Shown here: one piece after another, positions 24,700 through 32,625 of the stretch
Position numbering within the stretch: the first letter of the stretch is position 1
How the letters are laid out: each line of letters starts with the position of its first letter
Assembly: GCF_000425805.1 (NCBI RefSeq)
Contig: NZ_AUED01000003.1
Span: 496,001 to 560,000, forward strand
Direction of reading: 5' to 3'
Length of the DNA: 64,000 nucleotides
DNA from: Pseudomonas vranovensis DSM 16006
GTDB lineage: Bacteria; Pseudomonadota; Gammaproteobacteria; Pseudomonadales; Pseudomonadaceae
Position numbers and translations under genes: made by a program
The notes under the pieces: generated by a model
Database searches by the model: none
The model's input: only the letters and a program-made list of their open reading frames with translations
Told to the model about the DNA's origin: nothing

Positions 24700-26042
24700 T
24701 GCGTCTCCATGGCCTGCGCCACGCGCTCAAGGCCCTGTTTGAGTTCGGCGCGGCTGCTGGCTGCCGACAGGCTGATGCGAATGGCCGGCAGATCGTTCTG
24801 TTTTACCGCAAACACCTCGGCCGGTACCACTTCCACGGCGTTAGCCCTGCAACGTGGCACCAGTGTCTGTGCCGGTTGCGGGCAGCTCACCCATATATGC
24901 GGTGAAGGGTGTTGGCTGTAGAGCCGCTCACTGCCGAGGATCTTGCGCGCCAGGCGCCAGCGCTGTCCCATCTCTTCACGTTGCCAGGCCAGTCGTCGCG
25001 CCGTCGTGCCATCGGCGATCCAGCGACAGGCAATGTGCAGGTTGAGCGGCGAAACCTGCCAGTGGGTTGCCTGGGCATGGGGATCGACCTTGGCCAGCAG
25101 CGGCGGGTCGGCGACGATCCAGCCCAGGCGCAAGCCGGCACCCACCGTTTTGGACAGGCTGCTGACCAGGACGCTCTGCTGGCCGAGCAGTGCCCACAGC
25201 GGCGCCTGGTCGGTCAGCGCGCCGTACACATCATCCTCGATCAGCAGCAGGCCATGACGAAGCACCACTTGGGCAACAGCGTGCTGGCGCTCGAGCCCCA
25301 TGCAGGCGCCGGTGGGATTCTGCAGGCTGGGCGTGAGCACCAGCACCCGGGCGCCGGTGGCACGCGCGACGCGGTCCAGGTCGTCCGGGAGGATGCCCTG
25401 GTGATCCTGAGCCACACCGTGCAACGGCAGGCGCAGCTGGCGGCAGGCGGCCTTGATGCCCGGTGCGGTGAGGGATTCAACCAATACCGGCTCGCCGGGC
25501 TGGCACAGCGACAGCAGCAGACTGAACAGCCCTTGCTGGGCTCCGCCACATAGCAACAGCTGATCGGCGTTCAATTGCAGGCCGCGATTGGCCAGCCAGG
25601 CGGCGCCTTGCACCCGGGCCAGCAGCAGCGCTTCGGCGCTCAGGTAACGGTCCAGGCTGCGCACCTCGCCGGCGTGCAGCAAGGCGTGCAAGGTGCGCTC
25701 GATATCGTTGTTGTCGGGGTCTATCACCGGGACGTTGGTCGACAGGTCGATCAAGCCCGGTTGCAGGTGACGTTGCTTGAGGTGAAACAGCGTGGCTTCC
25801 TTGCTGCCGGCCAGCACGTAGGTGCCGCGCCCCACCTCGCCGCTGACCAGGTGGCGGGCAGCAGCTTCGCGGTAGGCCTGCTGGGTGGTGCTGGGGTTGA
25901 GTCCCAGGTTCCACGCCAGGCGTCGTTGGGGTGGCAGGCGTTCGCCGACTTTCAGCTCACCCCCCTCGATGGCGGCAGCAATGGCCTCGACCAACGCCAG
26001 GTAACGCGGCTGGTCATTGTCGGGCAGGGTAGGAGTCCACAT
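24696..26042 (-). CDS. MocR-type regulator (GntR helix-turn-helix fused to aminotransferase-like domain)
   Basis: 448 residues. A GntR winged helix at about 10-75 (YLALVEAIAAAIEGGELKVGERLPPQRRLAWNLG has the GntR spacing) is joined by a linker to a class I aminotransferase fold. The PLP lysine lies in SSLSKTVGAGLRLGW. MocR proteins bind PLP and usually control an adjacent gene of amino acid or PLP metabolism from direct-repeat operators. It is divergent from a PLP-dependent threonine dehydratase-like gene across 87 bp, and such a repeat is present there. It also heads the alkA-ada run (ATGA overlap). Confidence 0.88.
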   Translation of the reverse strand: MWTPTLPDNDQPRYLALVEAIAAAIEGGELKVGERLPPQRRLAWNLGLNPSTTQQAYREAAARHLVSGEVGRGTYVLAGSKEATLFHLKQRHLQPGLIDLSTNVPVIDPDNNDIERTLHALLHAGEVRSLDRYLSAEALLLARVQGAAWLANRGLQLNADQLLLCGGAQQGLFSLLLSLCQPGEPVLVESLTAPGIKAACRQLRLPLHGVAQDHQGILPDDLDRVARATGARVLVLTPSLQNPTGACMGLERQHAVAQVVLRHGLLLIEDDVYGALTDQAPLWALLGQQSVLVSSLSKTVGAGLRLGWIVADPPLLAKVDPHAQATHWQVSPLNLHIACRWIADGTTARRLAWQREEMGQRWRLARKILGSERLYSQHPSPHIWVSCPQPAQTLVPRCRANAVEVVPAEVFAVKQNDLPAIRISLSAASSRAELKQGLERVAQAMETQ

Positions 26043-26048
26043 TTATTG

Positions 26049-26098
26049 TTGGCCATGCAATATAGGGTTTGGCCCATACAATGCGCCGGGGCTAGGAT
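26049..26098. promoter_or_regulatory. Direct-repeat operator and promoter between MocR and threonine dehydratase genes
   Basis: TTGGCCATGCAATA (26049-26062) is repeated as TTGGCCCATACAAT (26069-26082), 20 bp apart, about two helical turns on one DNA face. Direct repeats are the usual MocR operator form. The second copy supplies a -35 (TTGGCC 26069-26074) with a -10 TAGGAT at 26093-26098 after 18 bp, reading toward the dehydratase gene. Binding there would couple MocR to this promoter. Confidence 0.5.
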
Positions 26099-26129
26099 CA
26101 GGTCAAATCCACTGCTGCCGAGGTGTTCC

Positions 26130-27089
26130 ATGTTCGACCTGCCTGCCCTGCGCGACGCTGCCCGCCTGGTTCACGCCAGTGTGCCCGCCACCCCCCAGTA
26201 CGCCTGGCCACGGCTGGCCGAGCGGCTGGGTTGCCAGGTGTGGGTCAAGCACGAGAACCATGCACCCACCGGCGCCTTCAAGGTGCGCGGCGGCTTGCTT
26301 TATGTGCAGTGGTTGCTGGCGCACAAGCCAGGCGTTCGCGGGCTGGTCACTGCCACCCGTGGCAACCACGGCCAGAGCATGGCCCTGGCGGCGCGCAATG
26401 CGGGCTTGCCGATCATCATCGTCGTACCCGAGGGCAACTCGCGGGAAAAGAACGCGGCGATGCGGGCCCTGGGCGCGGAGTTGATCGAACACGGCGCGGA
26501 TTTTGACCAGTCCCGCGAAGAAGCGGCACGCCAGGCACAGCAGCACGGCTATGAAATGGTGCCGTCCTTCCATCCGCAGTTGGTACGAGGGGTGGCCACC
26601 TATGCGCTGGAACTGTTCGATGCTGTACAGGACCTGGATTGCGTGTACGTGCCCATCGGCATGGGCTCGGGCATCTGTGGGCTGATCCAGGCTCGCAACC
26701 TGCTGGGCCTGCGCACCGAAATTGTTGGCGTGGTCTCGACCGAGGCGGATGCCTTCGCCCAGAGCTTCGAGCAGGGCAACATCGTCACCACCGCCACGGC
26801 CAACACTTTCGCCGACGGCATGGCCTGTCGCATTCCGGTGCCAGAAACTTTCGACCTGGTCCGTGAGCATGCCGCCCGCATTGTCCGGGTCAGCGATGAA
26901 GAAATCGCCCAGGCCATGCGCATTTATCACGAAGACACCCACAACACCGCCGAAGGCGCTGGCGCCGCCGGTTTGGCCGCGCTGCTTCAGGAGCGCGAGC
27001 GCCAGCAGGGGCGTAAGGTGGCGGTGATCCTCAGTGGGGCCAATGTCGATCGAGCGCGGTATGCGCAGGTGCTGACGGGCCAGAGCTAA
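26130..27089 (+). CDS. Threonine/serine dehydratase-like PLP enzyme
   Basis: A 319-residue fold-type II PLP enzyme. Lys51 in HAPTGAFKVRGG is the Schiff-base residue, TRGNHGQSMA forms the substrate loop and GMGSGICGLI the phosphate-binding loop. Deamination of threonine or serine to the 2-oxo acid and ammonia is likely. No C-terminal ACT-like domain is present, so it is of the catabolic, unregulated-length type. The start at 26130 follows a moderate GAGG; upstream frame extension would cross the MocR operator. The LysE exporter follows after 77 bp. Confidence 0.85.
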   Translation: MFDLPALRDAARLVHASVPATPQYAWPRLAERLGCQVWVKHENHAPTGAFKVRGGLLYVQWLLAHKPGVRGLVTATRGNHGQSMALAARNAGLPIIIVVPEGNSREKNAAMRALGAELIEHGADFDQSREEAARQAQQHGYEMVPSFHPQLVRGVATYALELFDAVQDLDCVYVPIGMGSGICGLIQARNLLGLRTEIVGVVSTEADAFAQSFEQGNIVTTATANTFADGMACRIPVPETFDLVREHAARIVRVSDEEIAQAMRIYHEDTHNTAEGAGAAGLAALLQERERQQGRKVAVILSGANVDRARYAQVLTGQS

Positions 27090-27166
27090 GGCAATTTCTT
27101 CCAATACAGCCAAGGCAATTGCCGCTTTAATGGCGCCTGCCTTCAACGCTGTCTCTGGAACCCTCA

Positions 27167-27823
27167 ATGCCTTTTTCCAATGGTTTTCTTCTCAGCTTGT
27201 CACTGTGCCTGGATATCGGCATCGCCAATATCGCCATGATCACCCTGGCCATGCAGCGCGGTTTTCTGCAGGGCTTCTGGTTGGGCCTTGGCACGTGCGT
27301 GGGCGATCTGGTGTACGCCGTGGCGGCGCTGGCGGGGATGACCGTGCTGCTGCAGTTCGAGACGGTCCGCTGGGTGTTGTGGCTGGGCGGCTCGGTGTTG
27401 CTGGTGTGGTTTGCGGTCAAGATGCTGCTGGCGGCCTGGCGTGGGGAAGGCCATGTGCAGGCGGGCGAGGTGGTGGTGGAGTCGGCCTGGCGCGAGTTCG
27501 TTCGCGGGATCTTCCTGGCCATGTCTTCGCCCAGCGCGATTCTTTGGTTTGCCGCGGTGGGGGGCGTGCTGATCTCCCGCTCCGCGGGTGGCGGGGTGAT
27601 GGAAGCCGGGCTGTTTCTGTCCGGCTTTTTTGCCGCCGGTCTGCTCTGGTGCCTGTCGCTGTGCCTGATCGCAAGCCATGGCGGGCGACTGCTGGGTGAT
27701 CGGCTGCTGACGTGGTCGTATCTGCTTTCGGCGGCGATTTTCTGCTACTTCGCCGTCTATGTGATTGTCTCGGGCTACCGCGAATTCATCCTCGCCGTGC
27801 CCGCCGCCACAGCAGGTCTATAA
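27167..27823 (+). CDS. LysE family amino acid exporter
   Basis: 218 residues with six predicted membrane segments and the LysE/RhtB opening (FLLSLSLCLDIGIANIAMITLAMQRGF, a variant of the usual GPGP region: DIGIAN). It would export an amino acid or analogue using the proton gradient. Its place after a threonine/serine dehydratase suggests both relieve an excess of a hydroxy amino acid, but the substrate is a guess. Confidence 0.8.
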   Translation: MPFSNGFLLSLSLCLDIGIANIAMITLAMQRGFLQGFWLGLGTCVGDLVYAVAALAGMTVLLQFETVRWVLWLGGSVLLVWFAVKMLLAAWRGEGHVQAGEVVVESAWREFVRGIFLAMSSPSAILWFAAVGGVLISRSAGGGVMEAGLFLSGFFAAGLLWCLSLCLIASHGGRLLGDRLLTWSYLLSAAIFCYFAVYVIVSGYREFILAVPAATAGL

Positions 27824-27873
27824 TCAGTCGGGGCACCCGCGCGCAGGTGCCGTCCGGCCGGAGGATCTTCGAG

Positions 27874-27987
27874 ATGAAAGGTCTTGATGCGAAAAAGATG
27901 GCCAAGAAAAAGCCCCTGAAAACGGCTGACGAAAAACGTGCCGCCAAACGTGCCAAGCGCTCGGCAGGCAGTGGTTTTCTTCCTTAG
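27874..27987 (+). CDS. Very small basic protein (37 aa)
   Basis: MKGLDAKKMAKKKPLKTADEK opens a frame followed by RAAKRAKRSAGSGFLP, so over a third of residues are Lys/Arg. A strong ribosome site (GGAGGA, 8 bases before the ATG at 27874) and an intrinsic terminator 10 bp after the stop argue that it is expressed. I recall similar short Lys/Ala-rich proteins in other pseudomonads, with no known role; nucleic-acid or ribosome binding is conceivable. It lies 50 bp after the LysE gene. Confidence 0.65.
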   Translation: MKGLDAKKMAKKKPLKTADEKRAAKRAKRSAGSGFLP

Positions 27988-27996
27988 CAATGACCA

Positions 27997-28018
27997 GAGC
28001 CCCGTAAGGGGCTCTTTT
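27997..28018 (+). terminator. Intrinsic terminator (shared by convergent genes)
   Basis: GAGCCCC (27997-28003), GTAA loop, GGGGCTC (28008-28014), then TTTT. It ends the small basic protein transcript and may also serve the convergent AraC gene ending at 28021. Confidence 0.85.
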
Positions 28019-28020
28019 GT

Positions 28021-28809
28021 TCAGGGGCGCCGGAACGCGGCTGAGTAGGCGGTCGGGGTGACGCCCATGACCCTGCCAAACGCATTGATGAAATGGCTCT
28101 GGTCGTAGAAGCCCAGGCCCAGCGCCACATCCCTGGGGTGTGCGCCTGTGCGCAGCTGCTGACGCGCTTCGATCAGGCGCAGTTGCATGTGGTACTGCAG
28201 CGGCCCCAGGCCCCTGGCTTTTTTGAAGCAGCGCACGAAGTGAAATTTGCTCAGGCCCGCCGCGTGCGCCAGTTGTTCAAGCGTCAGGCGTTGATGCAGG
28301 TGGGCGCGCATCAGTGCCACGCTGCGTTCGATGGCCGGTGCCTGCTCACCAATGGCCGAGGGGGCCTGCTCAAACAGATTGGCCAGCAGCTGCAGCAAGG
28401 CTGCTTCTTGTTCGGCCGCTGTGTCAGCGCCGGCGAAGTCGATGATCGAACGGTACAACTCAGGTTGATGCAACACCCCTTGTGCAAAGGTCGGGCAACC
28501 GTGCCCAGGGCCGAGATTGTGCTCACGCATGATGCGTTGCAACGCGCTGATGTCCAGGTGCAGGCTGATGTACTCGACACCTTGCGGGCCGAACTCTGAC
28601 GCCTGCACCGCCAGCGGGTTGTACAGCGTCACAGCACCGACTGGCACCTCCAGGTGCTTGCCGTCGAGCCAGATCTGTTCGTGCCCGGCCAGGTTGGCGC
28701 CCAGCACCAGCTCATCATGGGTGTGCCGGGGAAAACTCGCGGCGCTGGCGCGCACCCATGACGATTCGACCAGGCCGCAGGCGTGCAGGGGTTCTGCGAT
28801 CAGTGTCAT
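28021..28809 (-). CDS. AraC family transcriptional regulator
   Basis: 262 residues from the ATG at 28809 (GGAA upstream); an in-frame ATG at 28824 would add five. An N-terminal cupin sensor (SFPRHTHDELVLGANLAGHEQIWLDG) is followed by the double helix-turn-helix of AraC from about residue 165 (LEQLAHAAGLSKFHFVRCFKKARGLGPLQYH, GLGFYDQSHFINAFGRVMGVTP). The divergent neighbour is a GyrI-like protein 102 bp away, a possible target. The ligand is unknown. Confidence 0.87.
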   Translation of the reverse strand: MTLIAEPLHACGLVESSWVRASAASFPRHTHDELVLGANLAGHEQIWLDGKHLEVPVGAVTLYNPLAVQASEFGPQGVEYISLHLDISALQRIMREHNLGPGHGCPTFAQGVLHQPELYRSIIDFAGADTAAEQEAALLQLLANLFEQAPSAIGEQAPAIERSVALMRAHLHQRLTLEQLAHAAGLSKFHFVRCFKKARGLGPLQYHMQLRLIEARQQLRTGAHPRDVALGLGFYDQSHFINAFGRVMGVTPTAYSAAFRRP

Positions 28810-28911
28810 GGGTTGATTCCGCATCGGAGCAATTGCGACTACGCTAGCGGACGACCCAGCTGCCCTGCAATGCCCGGGCAGGCCAACGATTCATTAAAGG
28901 AGGCAATGGAC

Positions 28912-29403
28912 ATGTCCATCCCGAATCACGTTGCAATCGAACCCGTGCGAATCGAAGAGGGCCAGGCCCTGGTCATCGCAGGCATGGGTGGACGTTTCAC
29001 GCAGTCCACGACCCACACCATTCCTGAATTGTGGCAGCGCTTCGAGCCGCACATCGGCCGGGTGGCCGGGCAGATCGGCGCGTACACCTACGGCGTGTGC
29101 TGCAACGCCGACGGCAAAGGCCATTTCGACTACATCGCCGGGGTGCAAGTGGAGGACGCCGAGGTATTGCCGGCCGATTTCCAGCATGTGCAGCTCAAGC
29201 CGCAGCGCTATGCGGTGTTCGAGCACCATGGCAGCGTCGAGAATCTCAAGGCGACGTTCCAGGCTATCTGGAATGACTGGTTGCCCACCTCTGGCGAGCG
29301 AGTTGCCCAGGCACCGGAGTTCGAGCGCTATGGCAAGGATTTCGATCCGTTCGATCGCCGCAGCGTGATGGAAATCTGGCTGCCACTGGAGCGGCGCAAC
29401 TAA
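28912..29403 (+). CDS. GyrI-like effector-binding domain protein
   Basis: 163 residues forming a single SOUL/GyrI-type domain: an N-terminal strand (VAIEPVRIEEGQALVIAGMGGRF), a central YTYGVCCNADGKGHFDYIAGVQV block and the closing FERYGKDFDPFDRRSVMEIWLPL. Stand-alone proteins of this type bind small hydrophobic or drug-like molecules. AAAGGAGG is 8 bases from the ATG at 28912 but only 2 from an ATG at 28906, so the later start is used. Divergent from the AraC gene. Confidence 0.82.
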   Translation: MSIPNHVAIEPVRIEEGQALVIAGMGGRFTQSTTHTIPELWQRFEPHIGRVAGQIGAYTYGVCCNADGKGHFDYIAGVQVEDAEVLPADFQHVQLKPQRYAVFEHHGSVENLKATFQAIWNDWLPTSGERVAQAPEFERYGKDFDPFDRRSVMEIWLPLERRN

Positions 29404-29419
29404 AAAAGTGACCCGGTAC

Positions 29420-29446
29420 TGTCGATTCCTCGCACCCTGATTCGAC
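29420..29446 (+). promoter_or_regulatory. Candidate ECF42-dependent promoter
   Basis: TGTCGA at 29420-29425, a 17-bp spacer, then CGAC at 29443-29446, 63 bp before the NTF2-like gene that opens the operon ending in the ECF42 sigma gene. From memory, published ECF42 target promoters have TGTCGA at -35 and CGA(T)C at -10. The operon would thus be autoregulated. Confidence 0.55.
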
Positions 29447-29508
29447 CACTTGTGAACGCGCCGAACTGTTCGGCGCCTGACACCTGTCGAATCGCAGAGG
29501 ACACGACC

Positions 29509-29943
29509 ATGAGCAGTGCCGCCGAAACCGAGATCCGCCAGCTGATAGAACGCTGGATCCCCGCCGTCCGTGCCCGAGACATTCCCGCCATCACCGCCCC
29601 ATACGCCGACGATATCGTCGCCTTCGATGCCGTAAAGGAACTGCAGTTCAAGGGCAAGGCCGCCTATAAGGCCCATTGGCAGGCCTGCATGGAGCATTGC
29701 CCCGGCGAGATGGTCTTCGAGATGGAGCAATTGCAGATCCACGCTACCCCGGAACTGGCGTTTGCCCATTGGCTCAATCGCTGTGGCCCGGGTGGGGAAG
29801 AGGGCGGCGAGGACAAGAGCTGCTATATGCGTGTAACCGTCGGCTACCAGCGTATTGGCGGGCAGTGGAAGGTCATTCATGAACACTGGTCGGCACCGTT
29901 CGATATGGAGACGGGCGCCGCGCTGTTCACGCTCAAGCCTTGA
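29509..29943 (+). CDS. NTF2/SnoaL-like protein
   Basis: 144 residues with the cone-shaped NTF2-like fold pattern: helix IRQLIERWIPAVRARDIPAITAPYADDIVAFDA, then strands ending RVTVGYQRIGGQWKVIHEHWSAPF. Such small stand-alone proteins bind or isomerise small molecules, or act as ECF partner domains (SnoaL-like domains occur fused to ECF41 sigma factors). It is the first gene downstream of the proposed ECF42 promoter. Gaps to the following genes are 87 bp and 19 bp, so one operon is likely. Confidence 0.8.
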   Translation: MSSAAETEIRQLIERWIPAVRARDIPAITAPYADDIVAFDAVKELQFKGKAAYKAHWQACMEHCPGEMVFEMEQLQIHATPELAFAHWLNRCGPGGEEGGEDKSCYMRVTVGYQRIGGQWKVIHEHWSAPFDMETGAALFTLKP

Positions 29944-30030
29944 ACTGAAAACGTCAACGGTTATGCCAAATCGCGCTTTCTCCGGGAGCGCGGACTGCAG
30001 CCATAGTGAGCATCTGCTGTGGAGACGACG

Positions 30031-30375
30031 ATGAAATACCTTTGCCTGGTCTACTGTGAAGAAGGTCTGCTGCACAGCCTGCCCGACAGCCCCGCCGATG
30101 CCGAGTGCATGGCCTATGCCGAGTCGATCCAGGGCAGCGGGCGGATGCTGGCCGCCGAAGCGCTCAAGCCTGTGCAGACGGCAACCACGGTGAGGATGCG
30201 CGGAGGGCGCATGAGCCTGACCGATGGGCCTTTTGCCGAGACCAAGGAGCAACTGGCCGGTTTCTATCTGGTCGATGCCCGTGACCTGAACGAAGCGTTG
30301 AATATTGCCAAGGGAATCCCTGCCGCCCGGGTCGGCAGTGTCGAAGTGAGGCCGATCCGCGAGCTCCAACCCTGA
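30031..30375 (+). CDS. DGPF/YCII-domain protein
   Basis: 114 residues from the ATG at 30031 (GGAG upstream). It carries the family signature in SLTDGPFAETKEQLAGFYLVDARDLNEAL near residue 70, split here as DGPFAETKEQL and GFYLVDARD. DGPF proteins are the characteristic genomic partners of ECF42 sigma factors. Their biochemical role is unknown, although the fold is related to YciI-like dimeric alpha-beta barrels. Confidence 0.87.
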   Translation: MKYLCLVYCEEGLLHSLPDSPADAECMAYAESIQGSGRMLAAEALKPVQTATTVRMRGGRMSLTDGPFAETKEQLAGFYLVDARDLNEALNIAKGIPAARVGSVEVRPIRELQP

Positions 30376-30394
30376 AACGAAGGAGAACAACAAG

Positions 30395-30880
30395 ATGAGC
30401 CTTCATCCACCAGGAACAGCGCAGCACGAGCTGTCCCTCACCCGCCTGATCGATGCACCTCGTCGCAAGGTGTTCCAGGCATGGACCGAGCCCGAGCTGC
30501 TGGCGCAGTGGTGGGGGCCCAACGGCATGACCACGCCCCTGTGCGAGATGCAGTTGTGGGTCGGGGGGCTGTTTCGCACGGTGATGCAAGCGCCAGACGG
30601 TACGGAATACCCGAACCAGGGCGTATTCCTGGAGATTGTCGCGCCTGAGCGTATTGTCTTTACCGATGCTTTCGGGCCCGGCTGGGTGCCATCGAACAAG
30701 GCCTTCATGACGGCGGTGGTGACCTTTGAAGACGTGCGCGGCAAGACCCAGTACACCGCACGCGCCTGGCACTGGAACGCTGCCGATTGCCTGGCCCATG
30801 AAGAAATGGGTTTTCATCGCGGCTGGGGCGAGAGCCTGGACCGGCTGGTGGCGCTGGTGACTACCCAGATGCCGGACTGA
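30395..30880 (+). CDS. SRPBCC (AHSA1-like) domain protein
   Basis: 161 residues of the START/Bet v1-like AHSA1 type: ELSLTRLIDAPRRKVFQAWTEPELLAQWWGPNGMT at the N-terminus and the final helix GWGESLDRLVALV. The fold has a hydrophobic ligand cavity. AAGGAG precedes the ATG. Its TGA overlaps the ATG of the sigma factor by one base (TGATG at 30878-30882), indicating coupling with the sigma gene. Such proteins recur beside ECF42 genes. Confidence 0.85.
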   Translation: MSLHPPGTAQHELSLTRLIDAPRRKVFQAWTEPELLAQWWGPNGMTTPLCEMQLWVGGLFRTVMQAPDGTEYPNQGVFLEIVAPERIVFTDAFGPGWVPSNKAFMTAVVTFEDVRGKTQYTARAWHWNAADCLAHEEMGFHRGWGESLDRLVALVTTQMPD

Positions 30881-32115
30881 TGGCGACGCAGGCGTTGGTA
30901 CGGGCCGAGGTCGAGTCGGTCTACAAGCGGGAGTCGCGGCGAATCCTGGCAACCCTGATTCGCTTGCTGGGGGATTTCGACCTGGCCGAGGAGGCCATGC
31001 ACGAAGCGTTTTTCGTGGCGGTCGAGCGTTGGCAGCGCGATGGCATCCCGGCCAACCCCCGGGCCTGGCTGGTGTCCACCGGGCGCTTCAAGGTCATCGA
31101 TGGGCTGCGTCGACGTGCGCGTTTCGACCGTTCCCAGGCGCAGTTGATGATGGCCCTGGAGGTGCAGGAGGACGATCAAGTGAATGTCGAGGAGCTGGAA
31201 GACGATCGTCTGCGCCTGATCTTCACCTGTTGCCACCCAGCGCTGGCCGCCGACGCCCAGGTACCGCTCACCTTGCGTGAGGTCTGCGACTTGACCACCG
31301 AGGAGATCGCCCGGGCCTTTCTGCAGAGCCCGGCCACCATTGCCCAGCGTATTGTACGGGCCAAGGCCAAGATTCGCGATGCGAAAATCCCTTATCAGGT
31401 GCCTACGCTGGCCGAGTTGCCCGAGCGACTCGATAGCGTCTTGCGGGTGATTTATCTGGTGTTCAACGAGGGCTATTCGGCGTCATCGGGCGACAACCTG
31501 ATGCGCAATGACCTCAGCGATGAAGCAATCCGCCTGGGGCGGTTGCTGCAGCAATTGCTGCCTGACCCGGAAGTGCTGGGACTGTTGGCCTTGATGCTGC
31601 TACAGGCCTCGCGACAGGCGGCGCGCAGTGATGAGCAGGGCGAGCTGATCGTGCTGGATGAGCAGGACCGCCGCTTGTGGAACCGCGCATTGATCGCCGA
31701 GGGCAGCCAGCTGGTGCAGCAGGCGCTGCGCAGTCAGCAGTTTGGGGTGTACAGCCTGCAGGCGGCGATTGCCGCTGTACACGCTGAAGCCGACAGTGCC
31801 GAGGAGACGGACTGGGAAGAGATTGTCGGTTTATACGATGCGCTGCTGCAGGGTTGGCCGTCGCCGGTAGTGGCGCTCAACCGTGCTGCGGCGCTGGCGC
31901 GGCGCGATGGTCCGGAAGTGGGATTGCAGGCGGTGGAGGCGATTCTGGCCAGCGGCCAGTTGCAGGACTATCACCTGGCCCATGCCGCCCGGGCCGAACT
32001 CTGTCGGCAACTGGGGCGGCTGGAGCAGGCGCGCGATGCGTACCAGACCGCCTTGGGCCTGACCCAGCAAGGCGCCGAGCGGCGCTTCATCGAGCGCCGC
32101 CTGAGCGAGCTGTGA
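30880..32115 (+). CDS. ECF42-type RNA polymerase sigma factor with C-terminal extension
   Basis: 411 residues, twice an ordinary ECF sigma. Region 2 lies at about 10-80 (ESRRILATLIRLLGDFDLAEEAMHEAFFVAVERW) and region 4 at about 110-165 (VPLTLREVCDLTTEEIARAFLQSPATIAQRIVRAKAKI). A helical, TPR-like extension of about 200 residues follows (DUF6596 type, with EGYSASSGDNLMRNDLSDEAIRLGRLL). This layout and the DGPF neighbour define ECF42, a class without an anti-sigma factor whose extension is thought to control activity. The inducing signal is unknown. Confidence 0.88.
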   Translation: MATQALVRAEVESVYKRESRRILATLIRLLGDFDLAEEAMHEAFFVAVERWQRDGIPANPRAWLVSTGRFKVIDGLRRRARFDRSQAQLMMALEVQEDDQVNVEELEDDRLRLIFTCCHPALAADAQVPLTLREVCDLTTEEIARAFLQSPATIAQRIVRAKAKIRDAKIPYQVPTLAELPERLDSVLRVIYLVFNEGYSASSGDNLMRNDLSDEAIRLGRLLQQLLPDPEVLGLLALMLLQASRQAARSDEQGELIVLDEQDRRLWNRALIAEGSQLVQQALRSQQFGVYSLQAAIAAVHAEADSAEETDWEEIVGLYDALLQGWPSPVVALNRAAALARRDGPEVGLQAVEAILASGQLQDYHLAHAARAELCRQLGRLEQARDAYQTALGLTQQGAERRFIERRLSEL

Positions 32116-32118
32116 ACC

Positions 32119-32589
32119 TTAGCCGATGGAGATCGGCGGCGGGCTTACCAGGTCGACGGTCTGCTGTTTGCGGGGGGCGAGGATCTGCGCTTCGCCATCG
32201 ACCACCAGCTCTTCGTTCTGGTTGAACACGCGGGTAGCGATGCGCACTTTGAACTTGGGCAGCTTCTCGAGGATTTCCAGGCGCACGGTGAGGGTGTCAC
32301 CAATCTTCACCGGCTTCTGGAAAGTCATCTGCTGACCCAGGTAGATGGTGCCAGGGCCGGGCAGCTCGCACGCGACGGCGGCGCTGATCAGCGCGCCACT
32401 GAACATGCCGTGGGCAATGCGTTCCTTGAACATGCTCTTGGCGGCGAACTCGGCGTCCAGGTGTACCGGGTTGTGGTCACCGGACATCGCTGCGAACAGC
32501 TGGATGTCACGTTCTTCGACGGTCTTGCTGAAACTGGCGGTCTGCCCGACTTCAAGGGCTTCGTAAGGCGTGTTGGTGACCTGGGTCAT
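32119..32589 (-). CDS. phaJ4: MaoC-family (R)-specific enoyl-CoA hydratase, PhaJ4-like
   Basis: A 156-residue single hot-dog domain. The hydratase-2 motif reads FAAMSGDHNPVHLDAEFA, giving the catalytic Asp and His. It hydrates trans-2-enoyl-CoA from beta-oxidation to (R)-3-hydroxyacyl-CoA, a precursor of medium-chain polyhydroxyalkanoate. Identification as PhaJ4 rests on my memory of the P. putida/P. aeruginosa neighbourhood (phaJ4 - lipase - fadD2 - fadD1), which is reproduced here. Convergent with the sigma gene, with a 3-bp gap. Confidence 0.82.
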   Translation of the reverse strand: MTQVTNTPYEALEVGQTASFSKTVEERDIQLFAAMSGDHNPVHLDAEFAAKSMFKERIAHGMFSGALISAAVACELPGPGTIYLGQQMTFQKPVKIGDTLTVRLEILEKLPKFKVRIATRVFNQNEELVVDGEAQILAPRKQQTVDLVSPPPISIG

Positions 32590-32625
32590 CGTTGGGGTTC
32601 CTGCATCTGGAAACGAGGTCGGCCG

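Noticed and set aside
28894-30393. A 499-codon minus-strand frame across the GyrI/NTF2/DGPF genes
   Set aside because: It runs antisense to three recognisable small genes and across their intergenic promoter. No ribosome site or domain supports it.
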